Assembly (NCBI GenBank): GCA_902729315.2
Contig: LR746268.1
Span: forward strand, 3,465,501 to 3,529,500
Length of the DNA stretch: 64,000 bases
DNA from: Spirodela intermedia
Taxonomy: Eukaryota; Streptophyta; Magnoliopsida; Alismatales; Araceae
Reading direction: 5' to 3'
Shown here: in pieces, positions 37,674 to 49,720 of the stretch
Numbering within the stretch: position 1 is the stretch's first letter
Layout of the letters: each line of letters starts with the position of its first letter
Program-made: the position numbers and the translations under genes
Notes under the pieces: generated by a model
Told to the model about the DNA's origin: nothing
The model's input: only the letters and a program-made list of their open reading frames with translations
The model's database searches: none

Positions 37674-40600
37674 ATGGTTGATGCTCCTCCTTGGTGTCAC
37701 ATCCTGCTGCTGCTGCTTGCCTCGACTGTGGGTTTCCTCCGCGGAACAGTCGCGGCGAGGGACAGAGAGAATAGAACATCCTGGGGGGAAATCTTCTGGG
37801 CCACGGCCGATGGCAAAACCGACGTCCTCTGGTCTGCGCCCGAGGCATCGACAGAGGTCGTCGGTGACGACAGCAACCCGGATTCCAACGCGATCGGCGA
37901 TGATGACGTCGATGGCGGCTTCTCATCCCTGGACGGAATGCTGCAATGGGCAATCGGTAGGTTCAATGACGATGTTTCACTTCGCCGCCTGGTTTCAATC
38001 AGACTCCGGATTTACTTGGTGTTCATGTGCAACGCTTAGCAGCCATACTTCTTAAGGTTTTAAACTTTTTACTTGAATGGAAAGCTTGAAACGACGATCT
38101 TAACAACATGTTCGAGCTTAAGGCCAACCTATGAGTTGAAAAATAACATTTAAATTCTCTATGAATCACATTTTGTGTCGAAGTTTTCCATCCATGTCTC
38201 TGTAAAGTCAGTTCAAGTGGATCATCCCAGTTCTATTTGAAACCAAATGCCCTCGTGGGTTGAATTATTGCGTCTTCACAACATTTTCAACCCCCTGAAA
38301 ACTGCTCCGCATATTAGGGATTACACACGGCCCCTTGTAGGTGAATGTAAATGCGTATATGTGCGATTTCAAAAACCCATTCATATTTCCCGTGCTTCCT
38401 TTCTATTTTCGGAAAGAAAGAACATGTTGATTCTTCTAAAATATTTTCTATTTTTTTGTGTCCTTAACTTTTGGGTTATGGAAGCACTTAACTATCTTGA
38501 GGATATGAACACAAAACTGCCATATTATTTTATTTTTTTTAGTATTAGTCTCATAGTGGTGTTTATGAAGTAAACTCATTTTTGTAAAATTGGGTCCCAA
38601 TCATCGTTCATTTATTTTAAGTTGGATTGTCCAATACTTATAACTTAAATAATTCAAGTGTACATCCTACATCCTTTTCCATATAGTTTTGTAGTTATTT
38701 TTCAACCAGTGCTTGTTTTGTTGAATGCAATCGAGAATTTCCTATCTTGAAAATCAAGCAGATTAAATGCTTTTCTGAAATACTTGGGCGATTCACTCCT
38801 ATCATTGTCGTGAAGCAAAATATGTAGTGTATTTGAATTGGAATAAATTGATGATGCTTACTGAGTAGGAGCTGGTAGATCCATAACTTGGACTCGTTTT
38901 CCGATATATAAATTCATAGTTGCCTAGGGCCCTCTAACGTACATGTAAGATTTTATCTCTTACTGTTATCATGTATCTTGTAATTTCAAGTGGAGTGAAG
39001 AAATCCAATCAGAAAGTGATGCATTTTGATTTGCGCCCATCACGTTATTTTTTTGTGAATCAGGTAACTCAGACCCCATAAGGTTAAAGGAGAAAGCCAA
39101 TGATGTTCAGCGTATGTCTGCAGATGAGTTAGAGGCGAGACGGTTACAAATTAAGGTAGATAAGATAATCATTTATTTTTTCATCATTTCTGAGCTAGCT
39201 GAGACAAATTATTTCACTGGTTTTGCACCCCGTGGAAATGGGTATTCGTATTGATTGGTAAAACTAGATGTTGTTGGCCTATTAACATACAGTTTATGTA
39301 TGAGGCTTTTTTATGCTAGACATCTGGCTGCGAGTCCTGTCACTATGCTCTCAGAAAGTTTTCCTCAAATGTGCTGTCGAAAATGGGGTTCTTAATTGTT
39401 GGCAAGAAGCAATATCAGACGTGTAACGCTCTGATTTATTTTTAATTCCAAGAATCCTCAAAGGTGGTTTGAATTTATTTAAAAATTTGGAAGTTATTGG
39501 TGCCCACTTGATTCTGTGAACAAGCTTAATGATTCAGAGTTTTTTTTTTTCCATCTGAAGTGCTAAGCTGCATAAAATTTATTGATATGGGAAATTTTCA
39601 GATATCACTGTAAGTTAACATTTATGATCCTCAAGACACATGCTGTTTCGAAGTTATAGAATGGATAAGTGCTGATGAATATCATATTCCATTTTTCGGA
39701 GTTCTAAGTGCGACCGAAGGTTAACTCAGTTAAGGACTTTCGTCAATATGGCATTACTTTTTATAATTATGTTCCAATTTTCTAGGGTTATATATTTAAA
39801 AATTTTCATAAAATTAAAAAATGTATTACGGGAAGTATCTGTTAAACCAGATGCTCGTAACTGAGATAGCCCATTTCATTCCAAAACATCTTGGTTCTTT
39901 TGCAAAACTTGATCTGGGATAAGATTGGCCAGATGCAATAGTTTCTGTTGGTGATTCATTTTTTTTGTGAGTTAGCTACTTTTCTCATGTAGAAGTTTGA
40001 ACAAAATGTTGGTCCTTCCAAAATAAAAAATGTTTTTGCTGAATTCAATTCTATATCCTTCGAACAGTTTATATAGCTCATTTTTCTCCTATGTTCTTTT
40101 CCTCTGTATTAGGCGTGAACTGCAATTACTTTAAAGGTTTGATCTTCATTTGCGTGCACTACTCTCCATGGCTTCACGATGACACCCTTCTTTTCCCGGA
40201 AAATTTCTAGTTAGACTTCATTTTTAAAATTGCATCAACATATCTTTAAGTAAATCTAAAGAAATGACTCTGCTTCAGGAAATACGGAACCTTGTCTGCT
40301 CCCCGGCCTTCTGTTTCGATCTATCTTCTGAGGAATCAACTTGGGGAGAAGTGCTTAAGAAATGAGGATTTTTTATAAATTAATGTTCTCACTACTGATG
40401 TCTGTTTTCAAGAAATGAATTGAATGAAGAACGTGGTGATTTTTTTTCTTATTCCAGGGTATTCGTCAGTGTTTGTTTCTTTGGGTTCAGAACAGAGGCC
40501 ATCATTGGCTGTAGCTCCTTGGGGCCCGTTGCTCCCAGAAGAAGTATTAATCGTGATTCTAGATTGACAGTTTTTGTTTATGAACCGTGGCTGATGTGAA

Positions 40601-43204
40601 TGATGGCAGAATAATTTTTTAACTCCCTTCCTGTGTGACTATGCAGGAAGTGATTGAAAAGTTGAAGATGCCGTCAGACGCAGACCTGATGAGAATAGCT
40701 ATTAACGACTTGAATAAGTCTACTACTTCTTTGGAGGATCGCCAACGTGCATTGAATGAACTTTTGATACTTGTTGAGCCAATTGATAATGCAAATGGTT
40801 TGTCCCGTAATAACTGTTGTATGTGTCCGCACTTCTCTTCTTCCTCCCTTCTCGTCTTTTCGCCCTCCCCCATTCCTGCTCTTGACTGGTTTTTAGGAAA
40901 AGGCTGTGCAATGGTAGCTGACATAGGCTCATATTGGTTGGCCAATTAGAATCTAGCCCTTGATCAATTGACTTTCAATCGCGAGTATCACAATTGAGCC
41001 GTAAGTATTGTAGCTATTTTGATAAAGCTATAATTTTTTCTATTTTGTCCATTTTTTCATATGTCATGGCTTATCCTCAATAGGAAGAAAATAGGGAAGA
41101 GGGGAGGTAACTTTATGGTAAATTGTGAACTTTCTAACCTTTTCTGTGTGACATGGGAGGAGCCTAAAGTAGTGTTATGGGGGTATGTGACTAAGAGATT
41201 CAAATTCATTCAGATTTGAAAAATGCATTCGGATGTTAACACGGACTATCAAATTATGACCGGTTGAATCAGAGCTGGGATTGCTAGGATGATATTCATT
41301 AGATCACATAACATTTTTGGCTACCAGTAACCCTGGGCTTTTAGTCACCATACTGCAGTGTTCTTTCCTGCACTATTTAATAGGCCAGACCATCTGGAAG
41401 AACACCATTTTATCCTTTATTGAGATTTCCAAGTGTCTTATGAATGTCACTGTATGTTTGCTGTGGTTTATTGGCTTGCCATTTCATGCCATCGAACACT
41501 TGAGTGCAATGAACTAAAAGCGTGGAATTTTTGGGAGGAAATGTATCAGATCTAAACAAACTTGGTGGCCTTGTTGCGGTCATCCGAGAACTCGAAAATT
41601 CTGTGCCTGAGATACGGACAACCTCTGCATGGGTTATTGGAAAAGCTAGTCAGAACAATCCACTTGTTCAGGACCAGGTATATTTTCGAAGAACATGCCG
41701 CATCTGTGATTTTGATTATTCTGTAATTTTAAATTTCACCTGATTATCTCTTACTTTGGATGAGTCTATAATTGTACATCTGATTTTCTCCTGCTGAATA
41801 ATTTCTGAGCACAAAATGATTACTAAAGCATACCCGGAGTATTAGATCTGCTTATAACTTGTTATTTATCTTGTTTGAACCCATCTTGAAAACTCAAACC
41901 CAAGTAGCTATAAAAGAGGTTACAGTGGTAGGTGCATTTTTGGAGCAGAGATCGTGGCACATCGCCATTGAATCAAAGTATCAGCTTGATGCGGAATACT
42001 CGCCAAGATTATGATTATATAAACTTCTCTGTGTAGGACTATAGCCGATTATAACGATTTTTGAATGGGTCCGTGGTTGTTCAGCCTGGCTGGTACGCTT
42101 TCTAACGACTGTTCAATTGAAAACTACTCATGGTTGGTTGAGGAAACCCTCTCTTAATCGAAATATCAAGTTTTTTGTCCCATTTGTTGTGTATGCGCAT
42201 TCTTTTTTATTGTGTTATTTCTTAATATCAGATAATTTAAAAGCTGATATTTGATTCATTACAGGTTTCGATTGAAAGTTTCTTCCTTTGCTATGGCAAC
42301 CTTATGCCTTGCATGGAGTTTTATTGAACTTTGAATCAACTTCTGCAGGTTCTTTCACTTGGAGCACTGAACGTGCTAATGAAAATGGTGCAGTCGAGCT
42401 ACGTTGAAGAATCATTGAAGGCATTATATGCGATTTCAGCTCTGATTAGGAACAACAATAATGGCCAGGCATTATTCTATGCAGAGGATGGATGTGTCAC
42501 GCTTCAGGTGAATCAACCTGAATGTTGAATGAGGAATTTCAATTGTTGGGATAAAAAAAAGAGTTCCGAAAAAGGTTTTAAAACAATGCTTTAGCAATAT
42601 AACAACTCATAATGCTCTGTTTTGCAGGATATAATGAGAAATTCTATGGTTGATATCAGGCTTCAGAAGAAAGCTGTTCAGATGGTCGCCGACTTGGCAG
42701 ACAGCCAACTAGAAAATGCAGTCCCTTCGGAAATCCCATTATTCCGAAGCCACATTTTTTTGAAATCAGTGATCAACCTTCTGTCTTCATCCGATTCCGA
42801 TCTTCAGGAGAAGGTGAGTCCTACTTTTTCAGATTTCTCTCCATCCTGCAATGGCTGAAACCTCTTGATCCTTTGGCAACCCGTCTCCCCTCAGGCATTG
42901 ATAGCGGTTGGGAGTCTTCTGCGTCTTCCCTACACTGAAGCTCTGGTTTTCAAGGACCCCTGTTGGCTCGATGAGGCCCTGGAGAGCATGAGGGAGCGAC
43001 TCACGGGTCTGATGGCGTCAGATGAGGAGAGAGAGTTCGCTGTGGACTTGGAAGCCCTACGGAGAGAAGTCCATGCCATGTTCAGAGAGAAGCTGGAGAT
43101 GGTAAGCTCGGCACCCGTTTGCAGATTTTTTGGAAACGTCGTCGGTGGTGGTCCCTGAAATCCTATCTTATATCCAGGAACAGCGCCCGCAAGTACCCAC
43201 TTGA
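37674..43204 (+). CDS. ER Hsp70 nucleotide-exchange factor, SIL1/Fes1-like armadillo protein
   Basis: Eight exons (37674-37956, 39064-39155, 40647-40797, 41550-41677, 42349-42507, 42628-42813, 42895-43101 and 43178-43204) join in frame to 410 residues. The start is the ATG at 37674 (MVDAPPWCHILLLLL), which gives a signal peptide of about 27 residues. The acidic linker and GGFSSLDGMLQWAIG come next, then a Fes1-type start of DVQRMSADELEARRLQIK and four to five armadillo-like helices (LLILVEPIDNANDLNKLGGL, TSAWVIGKASQNNPLVQDQ, LKALYAISALIRNN, LFYAEDGC). It resembles Arabidopsis At3g51980 and animal/yeast SIL1 and Fes1/HspBP1, which release ADP from Hsp70s. The signal peptide points to BiP in the ER lumen. 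No HDEL-type tail is seen: it ends EQRPQVPT. Introns hold nothing else I recognise. The stop lies 295 bp from that of the convergent receptor kinase gene. Confidence 0.9.
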
Positions 43205-43498
43205 ACGTGGACGGCCGGCATCGTCATCTGAAGGCTTGACCTCTGGCCTGACCAAACATGGTGGGCACGGCGGAGGCCACTAGTTCCACCTATCTCGTCG
43301 TATGTAGAGTTCACGCTATGATGTGTATGTAAAGGTGTACATTCTTTAAACGCTGGGACTATCTATAAAATAATCTTATCCTTGACCTTATGATCTTAAG
43401 ACTTTGGGCGATCCAACAGCCTCAATGAGAAGAGAAAGCTTCCTCTACAGAGATATCTCCAATTAACAGAAGAACCAGTCCTAGCAGTGAGGGTGCAC
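43205..43498. other. Convergent 3' UTR gap, SIL1-like / lectin receptor kinase
   Basis: Only 294 bp separate the two stop codons on opposite strands, so the 3' UTRs almost certainly touch or overlap. Confidence 0.7.
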
Positions 43499-46400
43499 TC
43501 AGGGGCCCATCACCACTTCGAGTGGCAGCATCGAGGAGGCGGCGGCGGTGGAAGAAGTGCTCATAATGTGCATGCTGGTGCTGCTGCTGCTCTTGGAGGG
43601 CCACAGGGAGGGGGAAGCAGTCCTTGAGCTGGAGGCACTCCTCGAGTGCTCGGCGGCCGTCCTCAGCCCCAGCTGCTGCAGCTGGTGGACGACGTGGGAC
43701 ATCCTTGGCCTGACCGACGGCACATGCTGCGTGCAGGCGTAGACGAGGTCGATCACCTTCTGCACCGTGCCGATGTCGGGGGCGTCTTGGATGAGCGGGT
43801 CCAGCAGATCCAGGTGCCGGTGAGCCTGCACCAGCGGCGTCGCCCACTCGAAGATGCTCTGCCAGCCGACAGGCTCCACCGCCTGCGCCGGGCGCCGCCC
43901 GCTCACGATCTCCAGCAGCAACACCCCGAAGCTGTACACATCGCTCTTCGTGGTGAGCTCGTTCCGGTAGACGAACTCGGGGGCGAGGTACCCGCAAGAC
44001 CCCGCCACCTTGGTCCTCTCGTGCATCACCTCCCAGTAGACGAATTTGGAGAGCCCCACGCCCATCAGATGCGCCCCGAATTCCTCGTCCAGCAGCACGT
44101 TGCTCGCGCGGATGTCGCGGTGCACCACCTGTGGCTTCACTTTGTCGTGCAGGAACCTGCGCCCCCAAAACCCACCTATATCAGCATCAGAGAGGAGAAA
44201 TATTCAAACAGCCACTGCCTTCATTCTTTCTTCTATTGCTCTGGAACTTCCATCCACTGAAAGACCCTGTCAATGTCAGCGACAGTTTTCCTTCTACAAT
44301 GGGATCTCAAGAGATTTCTATTTCAAAGGTCACAAACATTAATAAGTGATAAAATCGTCTACTAAAGTAAAAGTTCATGCCTTCCCTGGTTAGTCTTCCA
44401 TCTATAACGGGATCTCCGAGTTTTCTCATTCCAACGGTCACAGACATTAAGTAGTAAGTGATAAAATTGTCTACCACAGTAGACGTTCAGGCCTCCCTCG
44501 ACCAGCAGCGTGTCAAGAGACCATTTCTTGGCTTCTAGAGACCGACTGCCTGTCGTTCACCCCCATACGGTGACTGCTATCCCACAAGTTTGTGGTCTTG
44601 AATTTTTAGAAACATAAATACAGCATTACCAAAATAAAAAATAACACAGATTGTGCTGCAGTTCATCAAACCGTGATGTTAACCTTATGGAAGTTCACAT
44701 GCATAATGCGGCTATTAGTGCAAAGGGTGACGCTATCTAGAGAAATAACAAGCAACGAGGAATCTCTAATGAAGGCGTCCCACCTAAAAATATTAGGCAA
44801 AGACCAAGAAGCCTAAAATTATGATGTAGAACGTGATCCGCATACATACCCTCCTAATGCAGAGCGTTAGAAGTATCCTTGAGGACTTGCCTAATTAATC
44901 AGCCAACTGCTTCCCTTTCCAATTAATCAGCGATTCTTTACAGCGTTGACTCCCTGTTTTCTCTCCAAGTTTCCTCTTTGGTTGACTGTTTTCCTAGAAA
45001 TTTCGTTCAAAGGGCCAGAAAAACCTGCTAATTTTCGATAAATTTCCTTTCTCGTTGATCGATTCTTCCCCACACATGGGGACCAGCCAGGTTTTGGTTT
45101 CCCTAAAGATTTTCGTGTCAGTCAGGATTCATCTAATTTGAAGAGAGACATGAACCTCTCTGTGGGGACTTAGATTATTATGATAAGGAAATAAGAAATA
45201 AATCCTTCTCTTCCTCTCGGTGATTCTTTTCACCGACACTTTGACTTAGCATCTTCCTACTTACCCCTTCAACCATCGAGGAATCACATTGTATCGCAGG
45301 AACACTTTCTCTCAATAAGAATACCCACAATCCCCAGCAAAAAGTCAAATAAGAGCATCAGAGGAGGAGGTTTGGATGCGTCATAATTGCCTTCTTATGC
45401 AATTCTAAGGAATGCCTAGACTGGATAAAAAACAACAACAGTAGGAAAGGGATGGGCAAAGTAAGGCATGTTAAAGGTAATCTTATACTTACGCGATCCC
45501 TTGAGCCAAGGTTGTTGCGACTCTCATCCTCATTGCCCAATCCAAGCTCTTTCCGCCTCTTGGTACATGGTGTAGCCATCTATCAAGGGGCCCATTGGAA
45601 ACAAATTCATAAATAATGTAGCGATCGCCATGATCGTAGCAGCAGCCTTTTACAGCGATCAGATTAGGATGGTGAAGCTTCACGACCCTTCCAACCTCAG
45701 AGAAGAACTCCTTTTTTCTCTGAAGTCTAGATTTTCTGAGTCTTTTGACAGCCACCCTTGATCCATCAGGGAGAACCCCGCTGTACGTCCCTCCTGTCTT
45801 CGCATCCCCAAGGAGGCGGTTCCCTTCACTGAAATTCTTTGTTATCGACCTTACCTCCTCACTTGTGAAGACCTTCCAGGATGGGGGGACCAGTGCTGCT
45901 GTTGAAGGGCTAGACACCTTCCGAGATCTTCTGCGCCTCTTGTTCCGCCTGTAGACGAGGAGCCAAATCACTACAGCCAGGGTGGTGAACAGGATGAGTC
46001 CGCTCACCATAGCGAGGACGACAAGGTATTCCCTGTGGCAGTGATTATGATAACACTTGCCCTCTGGTGCCAAAAAAAGGAACAAATCGGATCATTAAAC
46101 ATGAAAATAAACCGCGCCTAGAGCACATCAAATAAATAAATAAATAGCTTGTAGAAGCAACGAAAGAAAGGGAAACATATATTAAAACATCCACAAATCT
46201 AGGAATATCAGGCATGAATATTAGTTAGTTAAAAACTGTGGCACAAAGAGAGGGGGAGGGTAGTTACCTCTATCAACCATGCATATAGAACTACGAGAAG
46301 CATTGCACTTTTCGCCTACCAGCCCAATATTCCCTCTGGTGACTAGCGTGCAGGAATTACCCTCGTTGGCTCTGAGGCAGGGGGCCTTTGAGCAGTTGAA

Positions 46401-47617
46401 TTGAGATGGCTCTCCTGGGGAGATCGACTCATTCCAGAAAGACACATCATCAGACCACTTCCAGCCAAAACCAGATTTAGAATTGTTTAATTGGCCACCA
46501 ACCCAGCAGCCATTCTTATTATCCGTGCAGAGCGCCTGAGCGAAGCTTAGGTCCGCAGCAGACACCAGGGCTGCCAGGTGACCGCCGAATCGCCCACAGA
46601 GCCCTTCGGAATCACTCCAAGAAAGGGAGCTCGCCATATGAATGAAGCATTTGTTCTTGTTCGGGGCGACCTTCCAGCCATCGGGGCAGAGTGCTGTCAG
46701 AAAACAAGAAACAAGATGAAGCAGACAGTAAGTGAAGGAATTGAGTTCCATAGTCCACACCAAAACCAATGAAAGGTCTCGATGTGATGCAGAAGAGAGC
46801 AGAGACATTCGTCTTCTTCTTTTCCTCTTTCTGTGCGATCCCATTCCACAGGAAGGAAGATCTTTTCATGGGGAACCTAGAGCCTTTACTTTCAGCCACT
46901 ACCCCTTTATACGTCGAGAAACCCAGAAATGACAACCTTTTGACTCGTTCTGACCCTGGAAACGAGTAATCCGTGCCAGGAATTGCCTAGAGATGGTTGA
47001 TGGATCATATTTGCAGTACATTTTGATGCTATTGCTTGTATGTCTTGATTTCAACGTAGATAGACAGACGGGTGGATTTCTCTTCTATTTATAGGGCTCA
47101 CAAAGCAAAAACTCCATGTAAAAGTTAGAGGGAATTGGGAGAATCCAGAACTAACGTCTTGCTGGGACTAGGAGGAAGTGGACGTGGAAGCAGTATGCAC
47201 CTATGTTGAGGCTCATGGTGGGTTCAACCCCGCTAGAGAGGAGGCCTCGTCGAGTTGAGTCTCACGGGAGGAGTAGGGGAAATTTTCTTCGCGGAATGAG
47301 TCTGGGGAATATGGAGGAATCAGGCGAGAGCGACACCATCTCGCTCGCTTGAGGCAGGAACCTCATCCTGGACCTGGATTCCCATGCCCTCGTTGGGAAG
47401 GAAACTCAAGACCCATCTGCCCCCAAAGACGGAGAATGCATAGATCACGGACGCCTATGCCGACTGAAGAGGGGGAGTACTCACAGGCGGAGACGGAGGT
47501 GTTCGCGTCGGCCAGGGAGCCGATGGGAAGCAGAGCACACAAGTACAGCACGAAAGCGGAGGCGGAGAAGATATTTTTCCCTCGGCGCCGCGGACAGAGT
47601 GGCGATCCCGTCGTCAT
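43499..47617 (-). CDS. C-type lectin receptor-like kinase (At1g52310 type), degenerate DFG
   Basis: Exons 47485-47617, 46268-46693, 45493-46063 and 43499-44156 join in frame to 595 residues. An N-terminal hydrophobic signal (about 18-36, ending SLADA) leads to a C-type lectin domain (about 45-185) with CPDGWK, WSDSEGLCGRFGGHLAAL, GCWVGG, WKWSDD and SSICM. A transmembrane helix follows (about 199-226, LVVLAMVSGLILFTTLAVVI), then a basic stop-transfer and a kinase domain (about 262-540). The kinase has the VAVKRL lysine, HRDIRASN catalytic loop and YLAPEF, but the DFG position reads MGVG, so the magnesium-binding Asp is missing. Arabidopsis At1g52310 shares this change as I recall it. The tail is Ser-rich. 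It is likely a plasma-membrane receptor binding a carbohydrate or protein ligand, possibly signalling as a pseudokinase. Confidence 0.93.
44287..44500. repeat. Imperfect ~105-bp tandem repeat in receptor kinase intron 3
   Basis: A unit at about 44287-44389 is repeated with substitutions at about 44393-44500. Both units share the order: TTxTACAAxGGGATCTC, GGTCACA-ACATTAA, AAGTGATAAAAT-GTCTAC and a CTCCCTxG end. It lies in the intron 44157-45492 and codes for nothing. Confidence 0.75.
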
Positions 47618-47876
47618 CCTCTCCTCCGCACTGTATTCGAGTTTCGCGCACAGAGAGAAAGAGAGAGAAAGAGGGCCGAGGGGTGGCCAGAGAGGGGGGG
47701 AGAGAGAGAGAGAGCACAGAGGCTGCCGTGCAGTTGCAGTTGTTAGGTGAGGAAGAGGCTCAGGAGTCGACCTCTTCACTGCCCATCTGAAGAAAAGCTG
47801 GTGAGAGTAAATGCAATGAAGACGATGGTAGAGAGGGAACGAGTGACCACCGTCCTGTCTTCAATGCCGCCCTCTT

Positions 47877-47926
<50 letters not shown>

Positions 47927-48439
47927 CCTCGCTGATGCCGATAACGATGACGACTGCCCAGCTCCCCGCCCTCTGCAGAGGGGGAACACAGCGAACGACG
48001 CTCCTCCCTCTCCCTCTCAGATCCTACGATTCGAGAACCCTGGAATTAGGGTAGATCCTGTCGCGAAGTCGCCGTTGAGACCGGTCCTCGGAAAATCTAC
48101 GAGTTGGAAACCAGATTCAGCAAGACCCACTTAATTGTTTTACTTTTCTCCCCCTCGAGATTAATCAACAAGAAGAATCTGCAGGGGAGAAACGAGGCAT
48201 TTACAATTACAGTACGAGTGACGGGGACCATCTCGATCAACGCCCTCCCCAGATGCGCCCTTCACTCGCAGCATCGCGGATCTAAGTCATAGAGATGGTC
48301 CCTGTGGGCGGGCGTCTTACTTGGTGGCGAGAACGTCTACAGGCCCGAGCTGTCCAGAACCAGGAAACATGGAATCGAAGAGAAGACGGCCGCTTCTTCT
48401 CAGAAATGCCAAGTGGAGAGTTCGTCGTCTCCACAAGCT
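47618..48439. other. Intergenic/leader region with GA and CT tracts
   Basis: This 820-bp gap holds the receptor kinase promoter and leader (GA-rich, about 47655-47714), a (CT)n tract at 47879-47921, and the 3' flank of the PORR gene. No gene is seen. Confidence 0.6.
47879..47921. repeat. (CT)n microsatellite
   Basis: About 43 bp of uninterrupted CT dinucleotides upstream of the receptor kinase gene. Confidence 0.95.
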
Positions 48440-49720
48440 CTACTCAGCCCCTGTTACCCCGCAAAAGGTCGCATTCCTCGGATTCTTCGCCACCCCGTCG
48501 TCATCGGGACTGGAACTCGAATCATTCAGCGCCGCCTCACCAGCGAATGCGCCGGCGCCAGCGTCCCTCTCGTCTTCTCTGCCTACCCTCATCAAGGCCA
48601 CATAACTCTCTCTGATCTCCACCAGGGGGTGCTTCTCCACGAGCTCGGTGCCAGCGTAGCCCTCCCGGAGCACCACCGTCTGCGTCGCTAGCTTCTGGGA
48701 CAGGTAGAACACACCCGGGTGTCGGCCGAAGACCTTGGAGAACCTGAACGGCAGCCCCAGCGGGCCCCGCAGGTTGCTCAGGTTGGCCCGCTCCGTCTTC
48801 TTCCCCACCGTCAGGTGAAGCAGCTCGTGGAACAGCGCCACCACCCTCTTCTCCGCCGCGTCCGTCCTCGGGTCCAGCATAGCTATGGCGGCGTGATCGT
48901 AGGGGGAGGTGTAAGGCAGCCGCTGCCACTCCTCGAGCCACGCCACCCACTTCTTCTTGAGCCCGAACCCGCGCGTGAAGCTCAACTGGAAGGCCAATGG
49001 TTCCCCCTCGTCCTCCCCGCCGGCGTCCATCTGGAGGCGTGAGACGGCCATGCGGGGATCCCGGAAAAGGAGGCACAGCCAGTGGCGCTCGTCCGCGGCG
49101 CCGCCGCCTGCCACGCCGGAGGCGGCGGGCTCGATGCGGAAGAAGTGTGGGTAACGGGGCAGAATCGAGACCCTGTAATCGAGGGGAAGACCCAGGTCCC
49201 AGCGGAGCTGGTCGACCACCGGCAGGGGGAGGGCGCCGGCGCCGGCGAGCATGAGCAGCTTCCTCAATCGGTTGACGAGCTCCACCTCCATCTCCCTCAT
49301 GACTGCCGCCTCCTCGCGGCGGAGCGCTGCGGCCTCCGGGGTGAGCCCGAACCAGCGGAAGGGGCGGGCGGAGGACGGGGAGGAAGATGAAGGAGAGGGG
49401 CGGGACTCGTGGAAGACGGCGGGGTGGCGGCGCATGAAGGCCGTGGTGGAGGGGACGGTGGCGGGGAGGCCCAAGCGGCGCCGAGAGGGGATCTCGTGGA
49501 CTGGGACGCCCTCGCGGCCGCAACCGCCGCCGCCGCCAGTGGCGGAGGCGTAGATGGCGTGGACGAGGTCGACGGCGGGGCGAAGGTGGCGCTCGCGGGA
49601 GACAACAGCATCCAGCGCAGGGTCCTTGACCCACTTGATCCTTGCGTTCACCAAAGTTGCCCGCTTCACCATGCGATAGGGCACAACGCGGGAGAAGCGC
49701 CACCGCGTCGCCGCCTCCAT
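48440..49720 (-). CDS. PORR-domain organelle RNA-binding protein
   Basis: A single exon encodes 426 residues. After a short basic N-terminus that can serve as a mitochondrial or plastid presequence (MEAATRWRFSRVVPYRMVKR), the PORR (plant organelle RNA recognition, formerly DUF860) domain starts at ARIKWVKDPALDAVVSRE and runs to about residue 385. Recognisable parts are the HPAVFHES and RPFRWFGLTPEA segments, LVNRLRKLLMLAG, LDYRVSILPRYPHFFRI, LPYTSPYD, EKRVVALFHELLHLTVGKKTE, FRFSKVFGRHPGVFYLS and VLREGYAGTELVEKHPL. Family members (WTF1, WTF9, RPD1) bind organelle RNA and many promote group II intron splicing. The lack of introns and the family's usual location favour mitochondria, but targeting is not settled. 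The C-terminal tail is acidic and Ser-rich. The gene is extremely GC-rich, so several long frames on the other strand are shadows. Confidence 0.95.
   Translation of the reverse strand: MEAATRWRFSRVVPYRMVKRATLVNARIKWVKDPALDAVVSRERHLRPAVDLVHAIYASATGGGGGCGREGVPVHEIPSRRRLGLPATVPSTTAFMRRHPAVFHESRPSPSSSSPSSARPFRWFGLTPEAAALRREEAAVMREMEVELVNRLRKLLMLAGAGALPLPVVDQLRWDLGLPLDYRVSILPRYPHFFRIEPAASGVAGGGAADERHWLCLLFRDPRMAVSRLQMDAGGEDEGEPLAFQLSFTRGFGLKKKWVAWLEEWQRLPYTSPYDHAAIAMLDPRTDAAEKRVVALFHELLHLTVGKKTERANLSNLRGPLGLPFRFSKVFGRHPGVFYLSQKLATQTVVLREGYAGTELVEKHPLVEIRESYVALMRVGREDERDAGAGAFAGEAALNDSSSSPDDDGVAKNPRNATFCGVTGAE

Noticed and set aside
43646-44260. Plus-strand 204-codon frame opposite the kinase exon
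   Set aside because: It is antisense to a clear kinase domain and has no motif of its own.
47215-47240. tRNA T-arm-like GGGTTCAACCCC
   Set aside because: The flanking stems do not pair as a T-arm and no acceptor, D or anticodon arms are present.
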